This document shows, piece after piece, positions 18,124 through 27,229 of a stretch of DNA of 64,000 bases (position 1 is the stretch's first letter; the number at the start of each line of letters is the position of its first letter). Position numbers and translations under genes: made by a program. The stretch is taken from contig JACCEK010000001.1 in NCBI GenBank assembly GCA_020112395.1, positions 1,178,001-1,242,000 on the forward strand, read 5' to 3'. Below the pieces are notes generated by a model. It made no database searches, had not been told where the DNA came from, and was given only the letters and a program-made list of their open reading frames with translations. The DNA comes from Aerococcaceae bacterium DSM 111021. Lineage in GTDB: Bacteria; Bacillota; Bacilli; Lactobacillales; Aerococcaceae.

Positions 18124-18525
18124 TCAACTTAACTTTAATTGACTTAATTTTTCGACTGTTGGAATATCAGCCGGTGCCCAATCCAATGATTTGATTACTC
18201 TTGGGTCTAACCATTTGATATGGACATGCTCTGTTAGAACTGGTTCCCCTGCTTCTAAGCGGCATATAATCGTTGTGAGATTCACAATGCCAAAATCGTA
18301 TTCATAGCTTACTACATCAAAAATATTGTCTTCAACCTTGACTTCAATCTTTAATTCCTCGATCAGCTCTCGTCGTAGAGCTTCCTGAGGTGTCTCTCCT
18401 GCTTCAATCTTACCACCGGGAAATTCCCATAAATATGGCAATGATTTTTCTCCACCTCGTTGCGCACATAATATTTTATTATCTTTAATTAAAATAGCTC
18501 CTACTACATCGATTGTCTTAGTCAT
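18124..18525 (-). CDS. Nudix (MutT-type) nucleoside triphosphate pyrophosphohydrolase
   Basis: A 133-residue enzyme with a complete Nudix box at residues ~36-58 (GGKIEAGETPQEALRRELIE then EEL), matching G-x5-E-x7-REUXEE. The N-terminal KTIDVVGAILIKDNKILCAQR strand is typical of MutT/8-oxo-dGTP diphosphatase and CTP pyrophosphohydrolase relatives. It is separated from the helicase by 8 bases and shares its transcript. It could clean damaged nucleotides or hydrolyse a nucleotide signal for its partner; the sequence does not decide. Confidence 0.88.
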   Translation of the reverse strand: MTKTIDVVGAILIKDNKILCAQRGGEKSLPYLWEFPGGKIEAGETPQEALRRELIEELKIEVKVEDNIFDVVSYEYDFGIVNLTTIICRLEAGEPVLTEHVHIKWLDPRVIKSLDWAPADIPTVEKLSQLKLS

Positions 18526-18597
18526 CTTCTCACCTTATCCTTATATATCATAAAATTTAATTCACATCATTATAGTTATTATTCTATATAAAAAAAC

Positions 18598-18619
18598 ACT
18601 TATATTCTACTGTATAAGT
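18598..18619 (-). terminator. Probable terminator after the pentapeptide-repeat gene
   Basis: ACTTATA pairs with TATAAGT over an 8-base loop, followed on the minus strand by GTTTTTTT. Stem is short and AT-rich. Confidence 0.5.
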
Positions 18620-18796
18620 AATTAATAGACGATCATGTAGACTATTATTCTTGATTTCCTAAATAAATCTACATAATTTATCTTTCTAACATCGTATTGG
18701 ACACTATTCACCGCTAGTGTATATGGATGGCTTTGATACACAGCTCAGCGTCTTCATATGTGTCATCATTTTCTAATTGAGTTTAATATCAATGAA

Positions 18797-19438
18797 TCAA
18801 TCAACCACTACCAACCCCATCAATGCGGACAGTAAGAATGCTTGATGGCTTGATACTTTACAGCCCTTTAAATCCTCGATTGCTACAATTAAGTTCTCGA
18901 AGCTAGATGTACTCATATTAACGTTTTTTAAAGGTGTTTGGTCAAACGTCGCATCATTCAGATTACAGTTGTCAAAGACAACATTGTTTAATTTACACTC
19001 AAAGAAGTCAGATTCTTTTAATGATGATCCGGTAAAGATTATTTTTTCGAATTTATCAAAGGAGAAAGACGCTAAATCTAGCACCGTATTTTTAAACTCA
19101 ACATTACCAATACTCGTTTCAAGAAAACGCGCACCAAGTAACTTACAATTCACAAATTCAACACGATGAATCGATGCTTTACTTAAGTCAACATTAGAGA
19201 AATCACAATTCACAAACCTTACATCAGTTGCATCCATCTCACTCAAATCCATATTTGTGAACACACAGTCGCTTATTTGACACTTATAAAACCGAAACGT
19301 CTCCACTACCTTATGAGTGAAATCTAATTGCTTAATTTCACCGCCATCACACTCAATGATTGATCTATCTTTATCAAAAATTGCATCTAATTCTAGTGTC
19401 ATTAATTCATCTGTTAGCTCAGGGTGATTGATTTTCAT
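18797..19438 (-). CDS. Pentapeptide-repeat protein
   Basis: A 213-residue cytoplasmic protein. Residues ~45-185 are built of A(D/N)LxX-like five-residue repeats, for example FTNMDLSEMDATDVRFVNCD and FDNCNLNDATFD, which fold into a right-handed quadrilateral beta helix. The last 20 residues (SSHQAFLLSALMGLVVVD) resemble the C-terminal dimerisation tail of Qnr-like proteins. Some family members mimic DNA and protect gyrase; whether this one does cannot be told. It stands alone downstream of the tandem repeat array. Confidence 0.85.
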   Translation of the reverse strand: MKINHPELTDELMTLELDAIFDKDRSIIECDGGEIKQLDFTHKVVETFRFYKCQISDCVFTNMDLSEMDATDVRFVNCDFSNVDLSKASIHRVEFVNCKLLGARFLETSIGNVEFKNTVLDLASFSFDKFEKIIFTGSSLKESDFFECKLNNVVFDNCNLNDATFDQTPLKNVNMSTSSFENLIVAIEDLKGCKVSSHQAFLLSALMGLVVVD

Positions 19439-19580
19439 CGGATACCTTCTTTCAATTGTTCAAGTTTACTGTGTATTGTAGCATACACAAAGTAATTATT
19501 GATTTCTCTATTTCAAAAAATAAAGGCTTATAAAACATCATTTTACTTAGCGAGGACTATCCCTAGTATAAATACATTTG

Positions 19581-19980
19581 TCGTTTATTCACACTTACCA
19601 CGTTCCATGAATGCGTATTATCGTTTATTCACACTTACCAAGTCCCATAAATGCGTATTACCGTTTATTCGCACTTACCAAGTCTCATAAATGCGTATTA
19701 CCGTTTATTCGCACTTATCAAGTCTCATAAATACGTATTACCGTTTATTCACACTTACCAAGTCTCATAAGTGCGTATTACCGTTTATTCACACTTACCA
19801 AATCTCATAAGTGCGTATTACCGTTTATTCGCACTTATCAAGTCCCATAAATGCGTATTACCGTTTATTCGTACTTACCAAGTCTCATAATTACGTATTA
19901 CCGTTTATTCGCACTTACCACGTTCCATAAGTGCGTATTACCGTTTATTCGCGCTTACCACGTTCCATAAGTGCGTATTA
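19581..19980. repeat. Ten tandem 40-bp dyad repeats
   Basis: Ten head-to-tail units of exactly 40 bp, 75-95% alike, of the form CCGTTTATTCGCACTTACCA then AGTCTCATAAATGCGTATTA. Each unit holds two inverted arms, TTATTCGCACTTA and TAAATGCGTATTA (10 of 13 positions complementary), so every unit can fold as a hairpin. There are no spacers, and 40 is not a multiple of three, so it is neither CRISPR nor an in-frame coding repeat. The rest of 19439-20000 holds no gene. Confidence 0.95.
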
Positions 19981-20006
19981 CAATTTATCACCGCATACAC
20001 AAAAAA

Positions 20007-20045
20007 AGCAGGACAATCACAGTCAAAAACTGCGTCTGTCCTACT
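20007..20045 (-). terminator. Terminator after the MFS gene
   Basis: AGCAGGACA pairs with TGTCCTACT (one mismatch) flanked by A7 and T6, so it can work in both directions. It directly follows the MFS transporter stop codon at 20049. Confidence 0.75.
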
Positions 20046-20048
20046 TTT

Positions 20049-21242
20049 TTAAACTTTCTTACTAGATAAGCCTTTCTGGAAGCAGATAACGCCTAATATG
20101 GTTGAGATTAAACTTAACGCTAAAGCATACTTAATGGAAAACTGCCCGATAATCCATCCCCCAACGACCCCACCAATAATCGCACCCGTCGTTTGAAACG
20201 CAGCTAAAAAGGCTTGACCTTTCGTCTTATCATTACCTTCCATAAGCGTATTCGTGTAGTAAACACACGCTACAATATAGATGGCGAAGGCTAAAGCTTG
20301 AGTCAATTGAGCCAAGTAGAACACATAAATCGAACCCGCTAATAACGTAATTAATGCTTTGATAACAAAAAACACACTTGAAAATTTCAGCGCCGTCTCA
20401 TGGGTGATTTTCTTTGTTATTCGTGTGTAGAATACCATCGTCGGTACCTCAACGAGTGCAGCAAGCGAGAACGCAAAGCCCATCTCAGTTGATCCGCCTC
20501 CGAGATTGTCGACGATTTGGAACATAAAAGTATTGATAATATTGTGGCTAATAAATAAGTTAAGCGCTCCGAATAGAACCCACGGGAAAGTTGGATATTT
20601 CTTAAAGAAAGGTGTCTCTATATGATCTAGTGGCGCTTGGTCGACATTTGTATTAACGACCCAACGCTGCTTCTCATCATTCACTAAGTATTTTTTGTTG
20701 ACCAAGGTGTTGGCTAAAAAGTAGATGAAAGCACCCAATAACCCCACATAGATAATCGCATCCGTTCCCCAGCGAGACACCAACAAACCTACTCCAGTCG
20801 AAGTGACTGCAAACATAAAGCTCCCCATCGCACGGCTCACACCAAAATTAACATTGTACCCCTTATCGATTAAAAACATAATTAAGGAATTATGAAAAGG
20901 CATCAAAACTGCTAACAAAGCGAGTGCCATCGTATAGAGCGCAAATAATATAATGACATTTTCTTTAAAAAACAAGATAGCTACTAAACTTGTGACGACT
21001 AGGAGCAAAGTAATGGCGATATAATGGTAGAGTGAAAACTTTTTGCTTCGATCGGCCATATTAGCCAACACGGGTTGAGTTAAGGTAGCGATAAGATTAG
21101 CCAACGCAACCATATTCCCAACCATCACTTCATTCATATCATTCGCCAATAGAAAGACCATACTGAAGGAGGATACAGCTCCCATAATCATATCGTAGGA
21201 GCCCGTGATTGCTGATGTATTGTAGTTTATTTTATTATCCAT
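20049..21242 (-). CDS. Major facilitator superfamily transporter (sugar:proton symporter-like)
   Basis: A 397-residue membrane protein with about 12 helices and a central cytoplasmic loop (residues ~180-215). The N-terminal half carries a LANMADRSKKFSLYHYIA loop, a variant of the MFS motif A. The general style, including FALYTMALALLAVLMPFHNS and the LGGGSTEMGFAFSLAALVEVPTM segment, resembles the LacY/NupG-like MFS_1 group. Substrate is unknown and no metabolic neighbour shares its transcript. Confidence 0.8.
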   Translation of the reverse strand: MDNKINYNTSAITGSYDMIMGAVSSFSMVFLLANDMNEVMVGNMVALANLIATLTQPVLANMADRSKKFSLYHYIAITLLLVVTSLVAILFFKENVIILFALYTMALALLAVLMPFHNSLIMFLIDKGYNVNFGVSRAMGSFMFAVTSTGVGLLVSRWGTDAIIYVGLLGAFIYFLANTLVNKKYLVNDEKQRWVVNTNVDQAPLDHIETPFFKKYPTFPWVLFGALNLFISHNIINTFMFQIVDNLGGGSTEMGFAFSLAALVEVPTMVFYTRITKKITHETALKFSSVFFVIKALITLLAGSIYVFYLAQLTQALAFAIYIVACVYYTNTLMEGNDKTKGQAFLAAFQTTGAIIGGVVGGWIIGQFSIKYALALSLISTILGVICFQKGLSSKKV

Positions 21243-21340
21243 GTTTACCTGCTTTATCGTTTTTGTGTTGAATCATTCACTCAATTGTATCTACTTTGCC
21301 TACAGTAAGCAATCAAAGAATAACTCGTTTTATTCAACAA

Positions 21341-21374
21341 AAAAGGATGTTGGCACATACTACCAACACCCTTT
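21341..21374 (-). terminator. Terminator after the formaldehyde operon
   Basis: AAAAGGATGTTGG pairs with CCAACACCCTTTT (one mismatch), followed on the minus strand by a U run. It lies 11 bases after the esterase stop codon. Confidence 0.8.
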
Positions 21375-21384
21375 TAGTGACATG

Positions 21385-22227
21385 TTACTTGTTTAATTCA
21401 TTCATATGAAACTCAAGATGCTCTTCGATAAACGTCGCAATCGTATAGTAGCTATGGTCATGCCCGTTTTGCATACGAAGCGCCAATGGATAATCAACTT
21501 CTTTAGCTATATCAACGAGTTTAGTTGGTTGTAATTCGTTTGGGTAGAAGGAATCAGCGTCACCTTGATCGATTAGGATAGGTACGGCTTTACCTGAATA
21601 GTCTTTCATTAACTTTGTTGCATCCCACTCTGCCCACGCTTCTTTATCATCTCCAAGATAGTTCTCAAAGGCTTTGATACCCCACGGAACTTCACTTGGA
21701 TTCACAATCGGCGCAAATGCTGTGATGGATTGGAAGCGGTCAGGATTGCGTAAACCTAAAACTAACGCTCCGTGACCTCCCATTGAATGACCCGAGATAA
21801 ATTCAGGTCCATCCAAAGCAAATTCAGCTCGGACTAGATCTGTTAATTCTTCCATAATGTAGTCATACATCTGATAATTGGCTGCCCAAGGCTCTTGCGT
21901 TGCATTCAGATAGAAGCCAGCACCTTGCCCTAAATCATACGCCTCTGAATCAGCTATGTCTTCACCACGCGGACTCGTGTCTGGCATAATCATCGCAATT
22001 CCTAGACGCGCTGCTGCTCTTTGTGCGCCTGCCTTATGCGTGAAATTATCATCTGTACACGTTAATCCTGACAACCACCATAGTAAAGGCGGTTCAGGAA
22101 ATTTTTCTTTATTGGGTAAGAACAAACTGAACGTCATCGGACAGTCTAATAAGTCTGACTGATGACGATATTTGTATTGCATCCCGTCAAAACTACGGTG
22201 TTCTTCTAAAATTTCTACGTTCGACAT
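21385..22227 (-). CDS. frmB: S-formylglutathione hydrolase
   Basis: A 280-residue serine esterase of the esterase D family, hydrolysing S-formylglutathione (or an equivalent thiol adduct) to formate. The nucleophile elbow GHSMGGHGALVLGL lies near residue 145, the PLLWWLSGLTCTDDNF oxyanion region near 43 and the catalytic His in NGHDHSYYTIATF near 258. It follows the dehydrogenase by 41 bases, so both enzymes of formaldehyde detoxification are made from one transcript. Confidence 0.93.
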   Translation of the reverse strand: MSNVEILEEHRSFDGMQYKYRHQSDLLDCPMTFSLFLPNKEKFPEPPLLWWLSGLTCTDDNFTHKAGAQRAAARLGIAMIMPDTSPRGEDIADSEAYDLGQGAGFYLNATQEPWAANYQMYDYIMEELTDLVRAEFALDGPEFISGHSMGGHGALVLGLRNPDRFQSITAFAPIVNPSEVPWGIKAFENYLGDDKEAWAEWDATKLMKDYSGKAVPILIDQGDADSFYPNELQPTKLVDIAKEVDYPLALRMQNGHDHSYYTIATFIEEHLEFHMNELNK

Positions 22228-22268
22228 ACTATCTCCTCCTCATAATCATCTGAATGGAATCAATCAAC

Positions 22269-23381
<1,113 letters not shown>

Positions 23382-23523
23382 TTATCCTACTTTCGCTATG
23401 CATAATTTGTTAATCATCTCATTATAACAAGTGCGAATAAAATAGCTAATAGAACCCTTTTTAACTTTAAGGTACTTGAAGATAGACTCAAGAATTCCGG
23501 TAATTACATTAAGTTACACCTTT

Positions 23524-23538
23524 CAACACCTCGTGTTG
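23524..23538. promoter_or_regulatory. Palindrome at the mazEF promoter, probable autoregulation site
   Basis: CAACAC and GTGTTG flank a 3-base centre, immediately upstream of a TATAAT hexamer (23543-23548, plus strand). MazE-type antitoxins bind palindromes over their own promoter, so this is the likely operator. Confidence 0.5.
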
Positions 23539-23567
23539 CGTGATATAATATGATTGAGGTGATCGAT

Positions 23568-23795
23568 ATGTTAAAAACAAAAACGAGAATGCAAGGAAGC
23601 TCTGTCGTTGTCACATTACCATCTGCAACAGATTTTAAAGTTAATCCTAATGAAGAATATATCGTTGATTATTCTGATGATGGTTCTATTACACTCGTCC
23701 CAAAAATTAATAATCCTTTTGCAGTAGCTGAGAGTGGTGCCTTTTATGAAAAAGATACGTGGGAAAAAATGTCACCTACTGGGAATGAAATATGA
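23568..23795 (+). CDS. mazE: MazE-like antitoxin
   Basis: A 75-residue protein from the ATG at 23568 (GAGGTGAT upstream); a longer frame from 23550 would start inside that ribosome binding site. Residues 1-45 form a SpoVT/AbrB-type DNA-binding fold (TRMQGSSVVVTLPSATDFKV), and the acidic/aromatic tail (PFAVAESGAFYEKDTWEKM) is the kind of segment that wraps the toxin. Its stop overlaps the toxin start by 4 bases, the normal arrangement of mazEF modules. Confidence 0.85.
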   Translation: MLKTKTRMQGSSVVVTLPSATDFKVNPNEEYIVDYSDDGSITLVPKINNPFAVAESGAFYEKDTWEKMSPTGNEI

Positions 23796-24139
23796 TAAAT
23801 TTTTCTAATTCAGCTTATGTTCCACGAAAAGGGGATATCGTTTGGATTGATTTTTCTCCTTCCTCGGGTCATGAAATTCAAAAACGTCGCCCAGGCCTTG
23901 TTATCTCTAATTATCAATTTAATAATTCAACCCAATTTGCGGTAATTTGTCCTATAACGAGTACTTTAAAGAAGTTTCCTACACGTTATACATTACCTAA
24001 TGAGATGAGTATTGCTGGTCAAATCATCCTCTCACAACTCAAATCTCTTGATTTTACTTCTCGAAGAATCGAATTCGTCGAAAAGTTACCTCATTCAGAT
24101 TTAGCTCAAATTGATCAAATCATCCAATATATATTCTAA
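23792..24139 (+). CDS. mazF: MazF/PemK-family endoribonuclease toxin
   Basis: A 115-residue toxin of the MazF/PemK fold, cleaving RNA at short sequence motifs when free of antitoxin. Typical features are KGDIVWIDFSPSSGHEIQKR (residues 13-32), with the catalytic Arg in KRRPGLVIS, the FAVICPITST strand with the catalytic Ser/Thr, and GQIILSQLKSLD. Length is normal and the frame intact. A weak hairpin (ACTCTGGAA / TTCCAGAGT, 24156-24199) follows it. Confidence 0.9.
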   Translation: MINFSNSAYVPRKGDIVWIDFSPSSGHEIQKRRPGLVISNYQFNNSTQFAVICPITSTLKKFPTRYTLPNEMSIAGQIILSQLKSLDFTSRRIEFVEKLPHSDLAQIDQIIQYIF

Positions 24140-24326
24140 AACAACTTGAAAACACTCTGGAATATTGGGTTTACCCTCCTTATGCATTTGTTCCAGAGTC
24201 TTTATTATTGATTTACTTATCTCATAAAAAGAAACCCATTTTTCTCTCTTTAAATTGTCTACCAGTTGTAAATTGGATGAAACAAATCTTTAAAAGATTC
24301 CAATAATTTGGGATAAGTAAGCATAA

Positions 24327-24374
24327 GAAAAAAGATTCTGCGAAAATAGTGTCATTTTCACGGAATCTTTTTTT
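24327..24374. terminator. Bidirectional terminator
   Basis: AAAAGATTCTGCGAAAAT pairs with ATTTTCACGGAATCTTTT (one mismatch), with A and T runs on both sides. It lies at the end of the decayed ATP-grasp fragment on the minus strand. Confidence 0.75.
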
Positions 24375-24392
24375 ATTGTTGCTACTTTTCCA

Positions 24393-24515
24393 CTCCAAAC
24401 GACTGATTTCCTCATCTGTTATGACGACATCCCAAACTACGTAACTGATTCGCTGAGTCTGATAGACAAAGTTCGCAACCCTTAATATATCTGCTTTGAA
24501 TGCCTCCCAATGAGG
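24393..24515 (-). pseudogene. Decayed fragment of a sugar-transfer-associated ATP-grasp gene
   Basis: About 40 codons read PHWEAFKADILRVANFVY, then QTQRISYVVWDVVITDE, then ISRLE. They align residue by residue with PHWEKVKEDILNVADFAY and QTKQISYVGWDVVLTD in the gene at 32768-33829. Frame is lost on both sides. It is the relic of a second copy. The remainder of 24140-24691 shows no other gene. Confidence 0.75.
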
Positions 24516-24691
24516 AGTACACCACCAAATCGACTATCACAAATAATTTCCTTCGTACTTTCCGTGATTGAATCATTTATCTTAAACCTCTCTTTCGTCT
24601 TCAACTTTATTACACCTTTAACTTTAAATAAAGCTGTTATATTTTTCCCTTCGTGTCATGCATGATAGACCCACAAGTTTTCCTTGGATAG

Positions 24692-24733
24692 TTGACACCC
24701 GTCAATTACAGCTTCCCTGAAAGAACGTATAGT
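24692..24733 (+). promoter_or_regulatory. Fnr/Flp-type box and -10 of the metal ATPase gene
   Basis: TTGAC-N4-GTCAA (24692-24705) is a near-perfect Crp/Fnr-family site. A TATAGT -10 hexamer lies at 24728-24733, placing the box centre exactly 41.5 bases before an A at 24740. This is class II activator geometry, identical to that at 26624-26665. Confidence 0.75.
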
Positions 24734-24769
24734 TGTGTTAACAAAACAAATACAAAAGGACGTGACGAC

Positions 24770-26620
24770 ATGCAACGCATTATATTATCAAACAAAAATT
24801 CGATCACTTTAGCTTCAGCTATACTCATTATTTCAGGATTTATTGCCTATTATGGCTTCTCTAATCACTTAATATTTGAAACGACATTCATTATCGCCTC
24901 CATCATCGGTGTTGCACCGATTGCGATTCAAGCTTATCAAGCCTTAAAAGTAAAAGTCGTTTCAATCGATGTGTTAGTGACCATTGCCGTTATCGGTGCG
25001 TTCATTATCCAAAACTATGAAGAATCAGCAATTGTCACTTTTTTATTCCTATTTGGGTCTTATTTAGAACAAAGAACATTGAATCGGACACGATCAGCCA
25101 TTAAAGAATTAACAGAAATGGCACCAGAAGTTGCTTTAGTTCAACAAGCTGACGATTCTTGGGAAGAAACGGACGTTGACTTTGTTGATGAAGGTGACAT
25201 CATCATGGTTCGAACTGGTGGTAAAGTGCCGGTAGATGGAACCGTCATCTCAGGTTCTGGCCATATCAATGAAGCATCGATTACAGGCGAATCAGAGACG
25301 GTCTCTAAAGAAGCAGGTTCTGAGGCATTCGCTGGAACGATTTTAGAGAATGGGACCATTCAGATGCGTGCGGATAAAGTGGGCGAAGATACAACCTTTG
25401 GTAAAATCATCGAACTTGTTGAAGAGGCCCAAGATTCAAAATCAGAAGCCGAACGCTTTATCGACCGCTTCTCTAAGTGGTATACACCCGTTGTTTTAGT
25501 CTTAGGTATTCTCACTTGGCTGATAACACATAACGTTGAATTAGCTGTGACTGTTCTTGTTTTAGGATGTCCTGGTGCTTTAGTCATTGGTGTACCCGTT
25601 TCGAACGTTGCAGGAATTGGTAACGGAGCGCGTCATGGTGTTCTACTTAAAGGGTCTGAAGTGATTCAAGACTTCTCAAGCATTGACACTATCCTCTTCG
25701 ATAAGACAGGAACATTAACCCTAGGTAACCCGAAAGTCGCTGAAGAAACACTTTACCCTGCTCATTCTACTCTTTCTCAATCATTACTAGCGAGTGTAGA
25801 ATCAGAATCAGATCATCCACTTGCCAAAGCTATCCTTGAACACTTAGGGTCAGATATTGAATTATTCAATGTAGATGACACTGATGTTGTAAAAGGTGGA
25901 GGGATTGTCGCTCAAGTAGCCGGACACCGTGTTGCTGTAGGTAATGTTTTCTTAATGGAACAAGAAGATGTCTTATTGAGTCATGAAGTCCGACGTGATT
26001 TCGAATCTTATGAAGAACGGGGTAATTCTCTAGTCATTACAGCTATTGACGGTGAATTACATAGTTTAATCGGTATTCGCGACCAAATTCGACCAGGTGT
26101 GAAGCAACAATTGCAAGAGATGAAGTATTTAGGCGTAAAGAACTTAGTTGTTCTCTCTGGTGATAACCAAGGTACGGTTGACTTAGTCGCTCGTGAGCTG
26201 GGACTAACTGAAGCCATCGGTAATCTCTTGCCAGAAGATAAAGCAACCCACCTTGAAGAACGTCAAAGAAAAGGTGAAACCGTCGCCTTTGTTGGAGACG
26301 GTGTGAATGATGCCCCATCCTTAGCACTAGCTGACGTCGGGATTGCGATGGGATCCGGTACAGATGTCGCCATTGAAACATCGGATGTTGTCTTAATGAA
26401 CTCTGACTTTGACCACTTAAATCATGCTTTAGGCTTAACTCAAGCAACAAGTGCCAACATGAAGCAGAATATTCTAATTGCGATTGGTGTCGTTGTAGTA
26501 CTTTTAGTTGGTCTATTCTTCAGTGACTGGGTCTCAATGTCTATTGGTATGTTAGTTCACGAAGCTTCAATCCTAGTTGTCATTTTCAACGCCATGAGAT
26601 TATTAAGATATAAACGCTAA
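24770..26620 (+). CDS. P1B-type heavy-metal-translocating ATPase (zinc/cadmium-like, CPG motif)
   Basis: A 616-residue membrane pump from the ATG at 24770; the longer TTG frame from 24692 starts inside the regulatory box and is rejected. It has paired N-terminal helices, the TGES actuator motif (residues 172-175), the phosphorylation site DKTGTLT (311-317), the SDHPLA nucleotide-binding motif and GDGVNDAPSLA. No soluble N-terminal metal-binding domain is present. The transmembrane motif reads CPG (267-269) where classical members have CPC or SPC, so its ion preference is uncertain. Fnr/Flp control and the following RIC-like gene suggest a role in zinc or redox-metal balance; that is inference. 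Confidence 0.88.
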   Translation: MQRIILSNKNSITLASAILIISGFIAYYGFSNHLIFETTFIIASIIGVAPIAIQAYQALKVKVVSIDVLVTIAVIGAFIIQNYEESAIVTFLFLFGSYLEQRTLNRTRSAIKELTEMAPEVALVQQADDSWEETDVDFVDEGDIIMVRTGGKVPVDGTVISGSGHINEASITGESETVSKEAGSEAFAGTILENGTIQMRADKVGEDTTFGKIIELVEEAQDSKSEAERFIDRFSKWYTPVVLVLGILTWLITHNVELAVTVLVLGCPGALVIGVPVSNVAGIGNGARHGVLLKGSEVIQDFSSIDTILFDKTGTLTLGNPKVAEETLYPAHSTLSQSLLASVESESDHPLAKAILEHLGSDIELFNVDDTDVVKGGGIVAQVAGHRVAVGNVFLMEQEDVLLSHEVRRDFESYEERGNSLVITAIDGELHSLIGIRDQIRPGVKQQLQEMKYLGVKNLVVLSGDNQGTVDLVARELGLTEAIGNLLPEDKATHLEERQRKGETVAFVGDGVNDAPSLALADVGIAMGSGTDVAIETSDVVLMNSDFDHLNHALGLTQATSANMKQNILIAIGVVVVLLVGLFFSDWVSMSIGMLVHEASILVVIFNAMRLLRYKR

Positions 26621-26623
26621 TAC

Positions 26624-26665
26624 TTGATGCACATCAATGACTTAATTTTAGTCGCCGACTATACT
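26624..26665 (+). promoter_or_regulatory. Fnr/Flp box and -10 of the RIC-like gene
   Basis: A perfect Fnr consensus TTGAT-N4-ATCAA at 26624-26637, with TATACT at 26660-26665. The box centre (26630.5) is exactly 41.5 bases before an A at 26672. No good -35 hexamer exists, as expected for an activator-dependent promoter. Confidence 0.8.
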
Positions 26666-26691
26666 ATAGATAAATCAAAGGAGAGATAAAA

Positions 26692-26976
26692 ATGACACAA
26701 GTAAAAGAACATTTATTAAATAACAATGAAACCATGGATTTATACACAACGGCTATCACTCGCGCTCATGTTACGAATCACCCAGAAGTCATTCAAGTCA
26801 GAGAAGAGTATGTTAATTTAATCAAGCAAGCTGAAACAGAAGATGCAAATTATGAATCGTCTTTCGACTCATTAAGAAAGTTAACAGATAACTACACAAT
26901 TCCCGCAGATGCATGCCCTACTTTAACCGCCGTATACGAGCATTTACAACAAGCCGATCAATTAGAAGATGCGTAA
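26692..26976 (+). CDS. Small RIC-like protein (N-terminal domain of iron-sulfur repair proteins)
   Basis: A 94-residue protein. Its pattern, ITRAHVTNHPEVIQVREEYVNLI (residues ~23-45), then LRKLTDNYTIPADACPTLTA and VYEHL, resembles the N-terminal module of RIC/ScdA-type di-iron iron-sulfur-cluster-repair proteins, but the hemerythrin domain that carries the di-iron site is missing. A conserved Cys (residue ~79) and paired His remain. It lies 71 bases after the ATPase with its own Fnr-type promoter and terminator. It may deliver or sense a nitrosative or metal stress signal; function unproven. Confidence 0.65.
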   Translation: MTQVKEHLLNNNETMDLYTTAITRAHVTNHPEVIQVREEYVNLIKQAETEDANYESSFDSLRKLTDNYTIPADACPTLTAVYEHLQQADQLEDA

Positions 26977-27055
26977 AAAAGGAAGTTTGAGCTAGATTGA
27001 ATTACCCCCTATCAAATACTCAGGGGGTAATTCAAAGGCTAAACTTCCTTTTCTT
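26975..27055 (+). terminator. Long terminator hairpin
   Basis: An extended hairpin: AAAAAGGAAGTTT pairs with AAACTTCCTTTT, and inside it TTGAATTACCCCCT pairs with AGGGGGTAATTCAA, followed by TTCTTTTTATTTT. It starts at the stop codon of the RIC-like gene. Confidence 0.85.
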
Positions 27056-27229
27056 TTTATTTTGAATATAAACTGATAACGCTCCAAGTGATTAAAGTGA
27101 TGAGGCCGTCTAAATAGATTAACTAGTCAGTGAACACTTTAACCACCAGTTGGAGAAGGTCTGTTTAACTGATTCATTCGATTAAGTATCAGCGTTCAAT
27201 TTAATCACCACGTTAATCGGTTAAACTGA

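Noticed and set aside
19499-19690. A small plus-strand protein across the repeat array
   Set aside because: It is only a chance frame through the first repeat units; 40-bp periodicity breaks the frame and no ribosome binding site is present.
19581-19980. CRISPR array
   Set aside because: The 40-bp units abut each other directly with no spacers, and no cas gene is in the window.
24692-24769. Longer N-terminus for the metal ATPase from a TTG at 24692
   Set aside because: The TTG is the first half of the Fnr-type box and the transcript is expected to start near 24740.
26043-26450. A 135-residue minus-strand ORF inside the metal ATPase
   Set aside because: Shadow frame of a clearly coding gene; composition rich in Arg, Gln and His is typical of antisense reading.
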